In this document: positions 13,202 through 26,877 of the stretch, piece after piece | Position numbering within the stretch: position 1 is the stretch's first letter | How the letters are laid out: the number at the start of each line of letters is the position of its first letter | Assembly (NCBI GenBank): GCA_036245805.1 | Contig: BTRK01000001.1 | Span: 22,823,087 to 22,887,086, forward strand | Direction: 5' to 3' | DNA: 64,000 nucleotides | DNA from: Pristionchus mayeri | Taxonomy: Eukaryota > Nematoda > Chromadorea > Rhabditida > Neodiplogasteridae | The notes under the pieces: model-generated | What the model was told of the DNA's origin: nothing | Databases searched by the model: none | Seen by the model: the letters and a program-made list of their open reading frames with translations, nothing else | Program-made: the position numbers and the translations under genes

Positions 13202-16200
13202 TCAGCACTTGATTCCACTGTCGGTGGTGTCATTGCCATCCTCTTCTCCGTTGACAATCATCACCTTCCTTCGAGAATCTTCCGTCTCCGTCCCTTCGTC
13301 TTCCTCTTCGGAAAGAGCATCGACCACTCGAGGACAAAGTGCATCAGATGGCACCTGGAGGAATATTGATGATTTAGGAGAGGAACAACTATGAAACCAT
13401 TGAGGGACAAGTTGCTGTCGAGGAGACAAAGGGAGGAAGGGATCTGACCTTGAGTGACATCTCCGATAGAAGAGTGCGCATGTCTTCCGAGGCGATGGAA
13501 GCAGATCCAATGGAGTGGTGAGACCCAGCCATCTGAGATGGAGCAGTCTCATTCAGAGGGAGGGGGAGTGACCTACCGATAGTTCGTTGAGACTGTTGCT
13601 CTCCTCGCTGTCATCACACACAGAAGCTCCTCTCAATTGTCCCTCCGTCCACTTCTCAGCACTCTGCAAGAAGGAGACATTAGGAGAGACTTCAACCACA
13701 GACAAGTTGCTCTCTGCATGAAAAGGATATGGATGTAGTCACCTTCAGCTCGAGATTGTTCATCTGTTGTCGGAGATCTTGAATGGACTGCACTGCCTCA
13801 GAGTACTTGATCCGCTGCCAATTATCGATTATTCATTTGATCTACTGCTTCATCCAAGGATTGAAGAAAATGAAGACAAACCTGCATCATATTCTGCTCG
13901 GTGAGTTCAGATTCCCTCTGGACGAACTTTGATCTCTCTCGGGAGAAGGATTCCTCCGTCTCACGAGCACTCTGCAATCAACCTCTCTTCTACCCAGTGC
14001 ATCCTACTTCCCCTCACTCATCGAAGTAAGGTTCAATTCCCTCTCTCTAACCTTGGTCATCACTTCCTTCTCTTCCCTTATCCTCTTCAGTTCCTCATCT
14101 TGTCTCTTCAATTGATTCGAGCACACTCTGTTCTGCAATTCCCTCCTCTCCTTCTCCTCTTCCATCGACTACTCACCTGTGTCTCCAACTCCATCACTTT
14201 CTGTCTCATCTCCTTCAGTTCTGCTAGAGTATCCGCCTCCTTGATGCGCACTCCCATCAGCTGGTCCTGAGAATGGAATATTATCGTAGCCACCTCATGA
14301 TCGAGATAAGCACTTACCGAGAAACCCCCACTCCACAGGAAGAAGTGGAGCAGATCATCGGAATCTATCGAAAGTCTCACCTCCAATTCCCTCAGACTGA
14401 CTCCCGTGTGTTCTCCCTCTCCTCCTCCTCCCATTATCGTCGCTGTGAACTTGGCCAATTTGGCTCGAGCAGAAGTGAGGGCGGCGGGAGAAGTCTCAAA
14501 TGATACCTCTTAGAAGACGGATAAGACCCCAGAAGTAGAAGCCCTTTATACGTGCTCTATATAGTGTTGTACCTGCGCAGGTTTCTCTCCAGGGGTGGTC
14601 GCTGCTTCTCCAGTGGGTGATGAAGGGGCGGAGTCGGGAGAGGGCGTGGCCGAAGGGTCGAAGGTACGCATGTGGATGTACTTCTGAATCACATCTTTTC
14701 CTTCACAAATTTCTTATTGTTCTCCTATGCGTTTTGAGTAACTCTCGAAGGTCTTCAGTCACAAATATTCAGTGAGTGATCCCCTTCCCTTCCCTCCCCC
14801 TCCCTTTCCTCACCGCCCACTGCTGTTCCAACTCCGCGAGTCTCTGTCTGATCTCCTTGAGGGAAAGAGCTGCCTCCGCCTCTCGCATCTTCACGGAGAT
14901 CAACTCCTCCTCAAGACGAATCGATGAGTACCAATACAGTATCCCGTCCACTCTACAGTACTCAGGAGGTATACGGTACCTGCAGTCCGGCGATTCCCTC
15001 CTCTGGTTCGTGCTCACGAAGTCTCTTGTTCGCGAGCTCGAGTTCCTGCAGAAGATGATACAGTTCGTTCCACGGGTGGTCATTCCAACCGAGTGTCCAA
15101 AGGTAAGGGCGGAGTCTTCACTTACGTGTATCCTCTGCTTGAGATCTCTGATTGTATTCTCAGCATCCGCCTGTTTATTCACCCTCTCCATCAATTCCTG
15201 CTGCAGAGAGTGGATGTGCTCGATCATCGAAGTGTCGTCCACCTGAAGCAAATTGATCTTTGATCTCGGAAATGTCGCCAAATACATAGAATAATCTACT
15301 ATCTTAGTCGTGTCACAATGGAGAATAACAGAGAGACTGATAAATTTGCGTACCTGTGCCTCACTCTCGACCATATTCGACTGTTTCTTGCTGCTGAGTT
15401 CACGGATGGACTCGTACGCATCTTCCAGTTTCTTGTGCGCCTAAACAACCAAATAAGTACTAAAAACTGAACATTTCGATGAGATTTCAATGCAGATCGC
15501 AAAAATCAATAATACACAATAATCAGTGTTCACCTCTGAGTTGATGTCCCTGAGGATGTTTAGTTCGTGCGAGATTGAGATGCAATTCTCGGCCTCCTGT
15601 GCCAGATTTACCTGAGAGACAACCGATTAGTGGAGATGGATGCCCCTTCCAACTGAGATGAGCCCATCATCGAGGGAAGGTCTATTGAGTGGTCCCTCTA
15701 CCTGTCCCTTCACTAGTCGATCTGCTAGTGCCGACGACTCCGCCTCGAGGTAATCGATTCGCTGGCGCAGCAGTCGATTCTCAGTGCGAAGTCTCTGCAA
15801 TGACATCATCACTACACAACCTCTGAACTCTCTCTTCTCCCTTACTCATCCCATCCCTCTCAGCGATAAAAGAGGGGACACAGAGAGAGTATCTCCTGTT
15901 TTCGTTCCACTCCATGTAATCGTACCCCCTAATGAGTGACAGAGTAGAGGATATTTGTCTCTCTTCTCGTGAGAACTTTCGACTATTGATACTCGGATCA
16001 AGAGTGCCGATGGTGCCCCTTCCCACTCCTATTTCACTCTTCAGAGTAGTGTCCGAGGGGGCTTCGAGTGGTCTCTTAATCTCTCTTCAATGGAGATGAT
16101 TGATCGAGTGTTACTACTCCGATTTATGAAGTGAGAGGGAGGGATTCAGTGTATGAAGGAGGAGGAGAGTGAGATCCCCCCTCGCTCTGTTTGTGCAACG

Positions 16201-19200
16201 TTCAGATACTTGTTGAGAAGGACTGAGAGAAGGGAGAAAAGCTGTGGAACCTGCATGGAACACTTGGAGTACTAACTACTGCTTCCCTCCCTCTTCCATG
16301 GCCAATGCGACTCTGATTGGACATTCATAGTGCTCATTCAACATACAAAGGAGATGGCAAAAAAACGAGGAAGAGGACGAAAAAGCTGATCAAATACGTA
16401 CTATTCTCTGTTTTTTTTCCCTCTCTAATGTATGTAATAAACCAGGAGAGATCGAATTTATGACATGACGTTCGATAGTAAAAGAGATACAGAAATAGTC
16501 ATGCAGATCACGCTAACTGTGTAAGCACCATAAGAAGAGCAAAGCCAATCATTGAATGTTACAGGAGTGGTCAGCCATTTTCTTCCTCTGCCATAGAACT
16601 CGCTTGCATAAGTTGAAAGGAAAGCCGATTTGTTGTGTCTTTTTCTCTCAATCAGTCACAGTTTTCAGCCATTTGCTGACCACTGATTCGAATCAACCTA
16701 AGCGTTCCCCATCAAAAACGGACGAAAGAATGAATGAAAGAGAAATTAGGGGCAATCCAACTCTGATACGCGTGAGAAAAAGGGAAATGATTGGAAGGAG
16801 GCGATTGATTAGTAGAGAACGAGCGAATTACGTGATGCATGACATGCTCAGTATTTTTGAATGCTGATTGAAAAGTATCGATGTAGAGTGATTTATAGAG
16901 CAGAAGATGGTCGGAGTGTTGGTTACCTTCCTCGTCCATGCGAATTTCCTCTTCCTCAGCAGCTTCCGTTCAGTGACCATGATGGAGAGAGGGAATGGGA
17001 CTGAGTAGACGACGACCCTTCACTTTCCTAGTCGATGGGAAGAACTATCGTCTTTCACTCGATCAGAGAGCACGAGAATCGAAGAGACGGGCAGAGAAAT
17101 AGAGAGGGCGAGAGGAGAGGTGTAAAGAGGGAGGAGGGAGAGAGAAAGGGAGGAGGGAAGGAGGAAGGGACTACTAAAGTGATATCGATACATTCACTAT
17201 TATTGATGGAGTGAGCAATAGTCGAGGCTATTCATGGCGTCACTCTGGGTGTGAATATGGAAGAGAACGATGATAAAAGATAGAGGGAGAGGGCAGAAAA
17301 AAGATAGTCGAACTATGGCTAATCGGATTGAAGGAGCAGAGAAATTGAGAAGGAGAGATTAGTGCAGTGGAACAGAGAAAAGATCAAAGAAGAAGGGAAA
17401 CAGAAGGAGAGAGAGATGATCATGATTGAGAAGAATGAAATGATGAGAAGTGATCGAGAGTGAGGGAGACGAGAGGAAAAACGATACTGGAGCTGGTTAC
17501 TGAGAGATGAGTGGAAGGCTCCCACCTCCCCCCCCCCCCCTCCTCCCCTCTCTCCCCCTCACCACACCCTCCAATCAGTAATTTAGCACTGCTCTCAATA
17601 CTTTGTACTTGTCTATAGAGGAGAGTTGGCCAAGCGAAAGGAGAAGAAGAGAGGGAGGAAATTGGTTGTGATTTCGAATGGGGAGGGAGGATAATCGACG
17701 TATTTGGTACTACAGCGAGAGTAATCTGACTGGTATACGAAGGGAAATGAAAACAGGCAAACTTGAGTCCAGGAGGGGTGCGAATCAGTAAACGATCGGG
17801 GGAAGGGGAGTGGGGAGGGGGGAGGGTAGTACCCCAGTAGCCTCCCTTCCTCCCTTCCTCCCATCACTCTCGACAATCTGGAATGCATGGAAGAAAGAGA
17901 CAAAGCGACGACCATTAAAGTTACCCAACAAGGACGAAATTGACCCATTATTTTTTGTCCTCCATCGAATAGCCGATGGTTGAATTAGTATAGAATGAAT
18001 ATACAAAAATGCTAAAAATCAATAATAGCCTCAAGGGAAAGCCGGAAATGATCCGCGCTCTCTCACTTTTGCATTCTCTCTCGTACACGCGACGGGATCA
18101 GGGTGAGATCAGGGTTTCGTCCTTGTTGGGTAACTTTAAGTGGATGGCATATGAGTGGTTTGAGAGAGGAGAAGAAGAGGAGGGGACGAGTAATGGGGAA
18201 ATGACCCCCCAGGGAAGAACTCATTCGAAGAATGAGTGAGAATCGAATTAATCGAAGAAAAGAGCCATTTCTACTATCAAAACAGTCGAGTCAACCACTT
18301 GAGAGTGGGAGGGAGGAAAATGAATGGAAGACGCGTCCTTAGGTCGATTGATCGAGTTCGAGTTCCCACCTCCCCCTTCTCCTCCTCCCCTCCCTCCTCC
18401 CTTTGCCCTTCTCGCCTCCAAACGGAGATGCGGAGGAGAGATTGGTGAAGAATGGTAAGAAGTGCGAGAAAAAGAGAGATTCTTCTCACTGGCAAATCAT
18501 CTGTGTGGGAACGGGAGGTGTGACTAAGAGGTGGGAGAGAACATGAGGATGACTCAATGGGAGGGAGTTACCTCTCCTACCCGGTAGAGGAACGGGTATG
18601 CTGGAGGACAAAAAGTGATGAAATGGAGACGAGTTAGACTAAGAGACACTGATTAATCCGATTAGTCAACGGAAGTGGGAAGAAAGAAGTTGGAGGAGGC
18701 AAAAAGTCAGCTGCGTCTTCCCATTAGATCCCCCCTCTCGATGAGAGACTGATTTACTGCAGTCGATTGAGAAGTAATGGGCACATTTAGTGTTTTCGTA
18801 CACGCTTTCGTGCAGGAGAGCAGCCAATTCGAGAATGGGAAGGGGAACTGACCCTCAACTCGACTGCCTCCTCTTGCTCTTTCGTTCGCTTCGCAAGGTA
18901 GTCCTTCTCCAATCTGCAATTGATCCATTGCCAAGATGAAAGAAATCTCTTCGAAGCTGACTTCGAATGCACTATAGTCAATGCACAGTTAATTAGAAAG
19001 GGGTTTCGACGGTTGTGCAGTGAAGTATCTACAGTCTAGAGTATTGAATGTTGATCTGACTTCTTCATCCTCTTTGGATTGAGAGTGACCATGGACGCGA
19101 CAGTGAAGAGAAGCTCCGCGTCGTGCTCGTATCGCTCACGAATCTCTCGTTGGAAATACTGCAAGAGCAACATTATCAGAGCATCGAAGAGCATATTTCG

Positions 19201-22200
19201 AAGCTCAACCAATGAGGAGATTCAACGTGAAGTGAAGGAACATGAGGTCACCTTGAGCATTCCCTCCATATCCAATCGAAGGAGATCGATTCTCGCCTGC
19301 TGGAGAATCGCCATGGCGATGCAGAAGATGTACTCCATTCCCTGAAGAGGAGATGGATGGGATCAGTGGGAGGGGGGAGTCACTACTACAGTAACAAGCC
19401 AACAACTGATCTTTTCGTGCTACGATATCACGTGGATACTTTCAGATAGCAGTGGAAGTAGTGGTACCTCGACAAGGAAGCAGTCCATGATCCGATTGGC
19501 GATTTCGAGGGGAAGAGTCGTAGTGAAGAGAGTGAGGAACCAAGAGGAGGCGTACATCGAAGTGTCGAATCCCATGTTGTTGAAGTGAGAGAAGAGATCG
19601 GGCATCTGAGACACCACATTCAGACTCTATTTACAATTTCTGATTGAACACCAAATCTATCAGATGTGTTGGTAAAGAACATGGTATGCATGGAAAGGTT
19701 CTCGAAATTGAGAACATTTTTTCAGAGGAGGGTTTGAGAAAGATCGTTCTACCGTACCTGTTCCTGCACGATGCACTCCAGCTGGAACATGCACAGGCCG
19801 AGATCTGTCATCGTGGGTTTGTACAACTCCCTCAGTCGATAGTTCTCCATGAGACGGACGAGGACGGCGAATGCCTCTTCCTCGGGCATCTGAATGGGGA
19901 AGAGGAATAATGCAGTTACTATTAAAGTTTCCCAACACCCATGAAAATAATTCGAATTGGCGGGAGTACCCTGATCACGACAAAACGAGCGAGATAGTGT
20001 GTAAAAGGGAGAGAGTGGGCGTGATCAGGCAATTCAGACTCTTACTTTGCGGCTATACCCTGGTGCAAATATTGAATTTCAATTATTTTTATTATTCCAG
20101 TTTAACTAATTAGAGCCCGTTCTATTACATTGTTAAATAATATAGAAAGGCATTTTCGAGGGTGTTGGGTAACTTTAAGTGATCTGATTAATGTCATTGT
20201 TAGAGAAACGAGAGTTTTGCATCAAAAAAGCTTCGTTCGTTCGGATTGTCCCTAACTTTTCAAACTCTCTATATCTCACACCTGCTACAACAACTGTTGG
20301 GTGATTCATTGAGTTGTCTGGATGATCTCACTTGCAGCAGTAGTTGGCCGACGATGAATGCCGATCCCTGGCAGTATCCGACTTCCTTGTCGTGGATCGA
20401 ATACGCCTTGATGACGTTGAAGAGCGAGGATTGACCTCGTCCCGCGTCTTTGAAGAATTCCAACTCGGGGTACGTACGAGGGATGTCACGCTGGATCACC
20501 TGCAACCAGGGGAGATTAAGCAATGAAGAACACTTCAATCTGCATTCCGAGTGATTCGATCTCTTTTGACTACAGTTCAGCATTTGATTCATGGATAAGG
20601 AAGAAAATTGGGAGGGTCTTATGGTACCTTCTCGTAGACGGAGGACTGTCTCATGTAGTCAGAGTAAGTCTCGTGGATGGCAGAGACAGAAGCATTCGAT
20701 AGAAGTTGCCACGCGATCGTTCGGAAGTGCTGAGGAATCCCTCGCTTCACCAGCGTCTGAAGAGAAGAGAATAAAGAGAGACCATGAGATGCAGTTCATT
20801 TCAGAATTAAGACAATAGCCAATGACTGTTTTTTTCCGTTACTCAAAAATGACCAAGGAATATTCCCTACACTTGCGAAAGAATCAATGAGTGACTGGTA
20901 CCTTGATATAGGCGGGTCTCTTCCTGATCTCAGTCTCCCAATTCCGAATGAGATCTCCCCACACTGTCCACAGATCCTCCTGCAATGCAACAACTTTGCA
21001 CGTCTCAAAAATACACAAAACAAGCTGCACAATAATGCAGATATACTTGAATTGATCGAAGGGGACTACTAATTGCTGCAATAGTTCACAAATTTGAATC
21101 TTACAGTAGTGACAGTACCTCTTCCTCTTCAGCAGCTACACTCGCTTCTCTCTTGGGCGCAGATCCCCCTGATGATCCTCCACTCCTTCGAGAGGCCACC
21201 GATCGAGCATCCTCCTCGTTCGATCTATAATTAGAATCATTTACTTCTTGGGATGCAGGAACTCATTTTTGATACTAATATCCTGCACTTTTTCAAATCG
21301 AAGCAATTGAGTCCATCAACTGAGTTCGTACTTTCTAAGTTTTCACTCAGCGGCAGACATTCATTGTTGCCCATCTTCCTTATCTGAGTGATCATCTAAT
21401 GATAAATCTAATGATATCTCTGCGGGTCCCTCTCGTCTCCATTTCCACCCGAGTTTAGAGAGTGATAAATCATATTTCGCTCTCTTTCTCTTTTGCCCTC
21501 GGGGGATGACCCCAATAGACTGAGAAGGAAGGGAGTTGAGAGAGGAGAAGAAGATGATTGCAGAGAAATGAATGAATAATCAGAAGAGAGATAAGGGCAA
21601 AGGGAGGAGAGGAAGAGAGAGTGAGAGAGAATGGGGGAAGGAGAGACTGGAATGGGAGACAAAAAGAAGGGGAGCTTTGGGTCCTTCTCTCTCTCAGGAA
21701 ATTGACCTCACTCTCTCTGAGAACAGCCAGGTGTTGGACATGAAGAGGAGACTCGATAGACTACTGCATGAGAAGATGGAGATGTTGTGACAGGGGAATC
21801 AGGGGAGAGTTCAGAGGGGAAACAAGGACAGGAGGGAGGATCGAGTGACCAGTGAATATTACATTACACGACTGAGCCCAGCCACCTCTCGCGTTAGTAC
21901 TCAGCTAGAGTCATAGTGGATAAGGATTCTTCTTGATCTGATCATCCCGATGAACATAATATCTATGCAGAAGAATCACCATACTATGGAAAGAAACTCT
22001 TAGAATAGTATCCTAATGAGTCAGGAAAAAGAGTAACTGACCGATTGAGTTGTTCCATCTTCTCGAGCATTGTCACCTCCTGAGGGGCCACTTCCTCGGA
22101 TACTGAAACACCTCATCATTATTCTTTTTATTACTTTGTGATTTCAAAGTGAGTGTACTCTCCTCGGAAGGATCCTCTTGAACCTGACTGAATACAAGTG

Positions 22201-25200
22201 AAAACCTAGCAGTACAAACAAACATTCTACGTCATTCTCCCTCTATTCCCTCCCCTTACTCACTCCACAAACAACCCCGGTTTCCGATTCCCAAATCGAT
22301 AGGTACAGTAATCAGTGACTACAGTATGCATACCGAGTGCTTCGTTGCAGGACCCGTCGCTGTCTCGTCTCTCGCTCGACGCCTCCCCTGATCCTGAAAT
22401 TATCGATTTGAGAGACGGAAAGGGCAATAAAAGTTAGCGGAGAGAAAAGTGAGTGTCGAACACTAAAGTAGAGTGAGAAGAGGGACTGAGAGTCTGATTC
22501 ATTTGGATTGCATGGTATGTTCGATGGGCCAGGGGCCAGAGAAGGAGGAGGAGAGATGAGCAGGGAGACAAAAGAGAAGGAGAGACGAGTAACAGAACCA
22601 ATAGCCTTTTCGTGTATACAACAGAAGAAACACGCTTTTAGTAAGAGAGAAGAGAGGGAGGGAAGAAGGGGAGGAGAGTGACCGGAAGGGGCAGAGAGAA
22701 AGAGAGAAGGAGGGAACGGGAGGGTGTGACGAGTGTTCAACTGACTACTATGGAAGCACCTCTCCCTCTCTTCACCTCTCTGATTCACAATCAATCGTCC
22801 CCCTCTAAACATCGTCTGTCTCTCTCTACATTCCACGAATAAATGGCTAATTGAGACGTGGTCCTATGAGAGAGAGAGAGTCCATTTGGAAGTGGTCTCG
22901 AGGGAGGAGAAAGAGAAGAGAAGAGGAGACAAAAAAAGGAGTGAAACTGAAGGATGAGAGGAATGAAGGATGGCGGACATCGAATGAGCAATGGAGAAGG
23001 AGAGGATATTGCGTGATTTCATCCTAGGTGTGAATCCTCCCTCTACTCTATCAATGACACGAATGGCAGAGGGGAGGATCAGGGAATAACCGAAAGGGAG
23101 GAGGGATTCACTGTGCTATTACTATCGAGTGAATCGATCGGACGATCGAACAAAGGAATGCGAAGGGAATGCAAACAGCCATAACCCACCAAGGAATTCT
23201 GGATGAAACGCATTGAAATGCGATGGAAAATGACATTCAATTGTTTTCCCTACGACTTTAATTAAATGGTGGAGCAGTGAGTGTAACTCATGAAGTGAGA
23301 GTGGAGAAAGAGAGGACAAGCAAAGACGAGTTATCGAAGGAGAGAAGATGATGAGCAATGGGGTCAGTGAGGGAGATGAGGAGGAAGAGGAGCAGGAGGA
23401 GGAGGAAGGAGACTGACTGACGAGTACGGAAGAGTCCCCCCCTCTCTCTTTCACAATCACCTGGTCACTTCGCACCGTTTCTCTTATCGGACGCATTGTT
23501 TCCCTCCCTCTCTTTTCTCTCTTTCTCCCTCTGATAGCCAAGGAAGGAAGTACGGATTCGCCTAGTGGAGGAATGAATCCTTGCAGTGATTGTGCACACG
23601 ATGAGTGAGTGTTTCCTGTTCTATCGCACTGTGAGCAATCGAGTCAAGTAAAGGAGAGAGGTGAAAGGAGAGAGAGAATGACTGCACTGTCACAATCATC
23701 AGTGACTGCACAAAGGAGATCAAAAGGAATCGACAAATGGAAGTACTTCTGAGCGATTCGAAGGCAGCGATAGGGAGTACTAGAATGCGCCAGTTGTCAC
23801 AATCCTAAACAAGATCTCGGAACTAATTGAATCCGATTAATTCGATTGGGAATGAAAGAAGAGAGAAAGGGAACGGCAGTAAAGAAATGCTGAAGTGAAG
23901 CAGTGAATGGATCAAGAAGGGCAGGGTTGAATTAGGCCATGAAAGTGCGAAGGTGTCCAATTGGGAGAGGAGAACTAGTGTGCTCCCCTTCTCAGAGAGG
24001 AGAGATTTCTGGCTGATGAGAGAGTATGCAAGAGAGAGATGTGGAAGGGAAGAGTGACTCCCTTCGAGGTTGAGTAAATACCAATGGAGGTACTGGCTAC
24101 TGGCGACATAATTGAACAGGAGAGAATGGAGGGAGTGGACAGGAGATACATGAAATATTGAGAAGGGCTCTTCTCCACTCATTCATCAGCCTCGCGAACC
24201 ATTTGAGAACGATCTATCGATGTAAACCATTGCAAATTGTCTAGTCCTATCCTACCGTACCCTACAGTACCGACTTTCCTATCGCACCCTACAGTACTCT
24301 CTTTCTATCCTACCGTATCTCTCTCTCTACTCACCAGGAGGTGGCGACATCGAGGCCGTCGAAGTAGCCATCGTACTGGCAGGAGAAACGCTCCTGGAAG
24401 GGGTCAGTTACTCATTCGAGTAAAGTCTACTTCATCTATCATCCTTCCTTTGCTAATGTATAGCCAAAAAAGGAAGGAAGATTCGGATTCACAAATTCAC
24501 AAGCTCACAAGGATTCAATTCACAAGGATTCACAAGCTAACCTACGTAATTGTAAATTCCTGTTCAAACAATTGTTCACCTGGTTGGATTAGATGACGTC
24601 GATCCAGTCGAAGGACGGGGAGACAACGAGAGACGAGAAGGCCTGAGAAAGATCAAAGATCACTTCAAGTGAGATGAGTGAATCCCCTCGGTTGACCCCT
24701 CGAAGGCGACGAAGAAAGGGAAAGAAAGAAGAGAACGGGGATGGTTTGCATTCAAGAGGTTCAACGGAGTGACCGAAGGGACGAAAAAGAGAAGAGGGTC
24801 TATAAATAGAAGGGAAACCGGGGAGGCTCCCCTTACAGACTCAGACAGAAGGGCACGAAGCAGGATGAAACCATGAACACTTAAGAGTGGAAGGAAGATC
24901 AAAGATCAGATTGGAAGGGCGTGATTCGGTGTCCAAATGGGATAACATGTCTCTCTGCTCATCCTATTTGATCAGGCAGATCGATTGGAAGAGAAAAGCA
25001 GTGCGGAAAGGGACAAAGATGTAGAGATATTCCAATAAGCTTGAGGGTCAGAGTGTAGAGATAAGGGAGATGAGAGAGAAGAGAAAGAAGAAGAGGAGGG
25101 AATCGGGTCTAGATTGGGATTTATCTCCCAGTGATGGAGAGGGGCATCAAAAAGGAAGAGATAAATAGGGAATCGGATTGAAATCGCTAGCAATCGTCGA

Positions 25201-25450
25201 GAATAAAAACGTTTCACAACAACGCTTACGAAAACCGAAAAGGATCGTTGTCTTCCTGAGAATGAAGACGAAGGAATGGGGGAAACGGCTGATGAACGGG
25301 AGGAGAAAAGGAGGAGAAGAATGAATCACTCAAAGGTCGACGATGATCGAATAGCAAAGATAAACTAGAAGAGAAGAGAGAGTAATCGAGGAGATGAGAC
25401 TGATTAAGGACAATGAGCATCACTTACGCAGAACCATCGAAAGTGTTCAT
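13202..25450 (-). CDS. EVI5-type TBC-domain Rab GTPase-activating protein
   Basis: About 29 exons join in phase into roughly 894 residues from the ATG at 25450. Exons: 25450-25428, 24642-24580, 24393-24335, 22393-22334, 22102-22042, 21224-21119, 20979-20902, 20756-20628, 20499-20332, 19889-19758, 19605-19468, 19341-19252, 19158-19061, 18913-18853, 15794-15702, 15611-15534, 15440-15354, 15242-15126, 15045-14980, 14909-14814, 14683-14573, 14494-14381, 14266-14177, 14132-14052, 13971-13882, 13814-13743, 13663-13577, 13532-13449, 13354-13202. After a Ser/Pro-rich N terminus comes a TBC domain with both catalytic fingers: Arg in IQRDIPRTYP (about residue 201) and Gln in GYCQGSAF (about 237). A long coiled coil follows (RLRTENRLLRQRIDYLEAES) and an acidic tail (EEEDEGTETEDS). 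Order and length match animal EVI5, which inactivates Rab GTPases and acts in recycling and cytokinesis. An in-frame ATG at 24371 would give 858 residues. The two largest introns are 15795-18852 and 22394-24334. Confidence 0.93.
16927..16980 (-). CDS. Candidate internal alternative first exon of the EVI5-like gene
   Basis: An ATG at 16980 opens 18 codons (MVTERKLLRKRKFAWTRK) ending in phase 0 at a donor gtaacc. The next exon, 15794-15702, starts in phase 0. If used, it would make a product with only the coiled-coil half and no TBC domain. The evidence is phase and a donor only. Confidence 0.3.
17915..18139. mobile_element. MITE with TTAA target site, copy 1
   Basis: A 225-bp unit (including both TTAA) in the largest EVI5-like intron. 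After TTAA, both ends carry the same perfect inverted repeat AGTTACCCAACAAGGACGAA. The TTAA duplication is the piggyBac-type target. No coding capacity is seen. A relative lies at 19922-20178. Confidence 0.8.
19922..20178. mobile_element. MITE with TTAA target site, copy 2
   Basis: A 257-bp unit in the intron between EVI5-like exons 20332 and 19889. Left end TTAA-AGTTTCCCAACACCC, right end (reverse complement) TTAA-AGTTACCCAACACCC. It shares its terminal repeat core with the copy at 17915-18139 but differs inside, so the two are diverged members of one family. Confidence 0.75.
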
Positions 25451-25513
25451 CTTCGATCCCCAATTGTTCTTTTCTTCTAAACGGAGTCAGTTTCTCCCTC
25501 TACCCTTCCGTAC

Positions 25514-25773
25514 CTTCTCAAACAGATTGAAATCCACTCGAATCTGATACTGACTTGATAGTCTTCCTCTGTTGACAGAGGGGGGGGGGGCAGAGTGGCA
25601 CAAAAACAGTAATCGACTGCGCAATCACTGCTAATTTACTGAGTGAGTGAGACTTCCCCTTCTGGTTTCTCCCTCCCGTCGATTTCACCGTACGGAATTC
25701 CAATCAAAGTCCCCTTTACAACGTCGAGATTGGATATTCATCGTTCTCCGTCTCTCCGTCTCTCCGTCTCTCC

Positions 25774-25822
<49 letters not shown>

Positions 25823-26049
25823 ATCTCCCCTTTCGTGACAGTCTCCTCTCCCTCCTCAACAGTCGACGTTCACGTCGTCACAATCTTAGAGAACCGAGTG
25901 GAGGTGCAAAACCAATAGAATGAGAGAGTGAAGAGATGGAGAGAGATGAGAGAGACAGAGATACGAGAGAAAGAGAGAAGGGAGGAAAGGAGAGAGAGAG
26001 GAGGGGGAGGACGATTGGTCACTCACTTGACGTCCACGTTGAGGACAAA
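25514..26049 (-). CDS. Possible additional 5' exons of the EVI5-like gene
   Basis: Segments 26049-26027 (FVLNVDVK) and 25568-25514 (GRLSSQYQIRVDFNLFEK) have proper acceptors and donors. They splice in phase to each other and to 25468-25428 (NNWGSK before MNTFDGSA), so the reading frame stays open upstream of the chosen ATG. I do not recognise the encoded sequence. It may be a longer isoform or the end of another gene that runs into this one. Confidence 0.4.
25744..25821. repeat. TCTCCG and CT microsatellite
   Basis: Several TCTCCG units run into an uninterrupted CT dinucleotide tract of about 50 nt. It lies in the intron between the two possible upstream EVI5-like exons. Confidence 0.9.
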
Positions 26050-26877
26050 CTGAGAGGGGGAGAGAGAAGAGAGGGAAGAGAAGAGAGAGAAGACGAGAGA
26101 GTGTGGGAAAGGAAGAGAGTGGGCGAGAGCACCGTTCAAAAACGGTAGTACAAACAGCGGACGGGGATCGGTTCTTGCGCCTTGTTTGGAGGAGAAGAGA
26201 GAGTGCGAAGAAGGAGGAGAGGAGAAAGAGAGTGGGTAGATCAGAGAGGAGATGGTAGAGATACTGCCTATTGTGTTCTTTGTATGGAAGAGGATGGCTT
26301 TGTGCGACTTGCTGAGACTCGAGAATAGATAACGATAGCATAGGAAGAGAAGTGGAGATCGATAGGGTAGATCAAGAGAAAGAGAGGAGAAGGGATGGAT
26401 CCGGATTGAGAAGAGTGGCATAAACCACCCACAAAAAGATGAGTGTGCCAAATGGGGAGACAGAGAGAGAGAATGAGTAGATCTTCCCCCGAGTGTTCAA
26501 TGAAAGATGAAGCAAGAAATGGAACGGATTATCGATTCCCGCCCCTTCCTTTTGGCTGCTTTCACTTTTTGACACACTTAGCAGAGGAAGATTTGCTTCG
26601 ACCTTTGAACGAATTCGAAACCGAATGATGAAGAAAAGTGAGGAAGATGAGGACTGACTGAAGAAAGAAGAGAGATGATTGAATGGATATTCGACCATGA
26701 AGAGACTCCTCGATCCCGAAAGAGATCAGTCAATCGAGTTGAACTAGAGGAACAAAAGAGACAACTGGATTGGAGTAGAGTAGAGGGAGGGAAGAAGCTG
26801 CGGAGGAACGGACGAGAGAGGATCAACGGGATTGGCCAAGGGGGTAGGAATCCTTCGAGAGATCAACGATCACGTAC

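Noticed and set aside
22312..22836. 174-codon minus-strand ORF in the EVI5-like region
   Set aside because: Only the part at 22334-22393 is a real exon, and in another frame; the rest is intronic.
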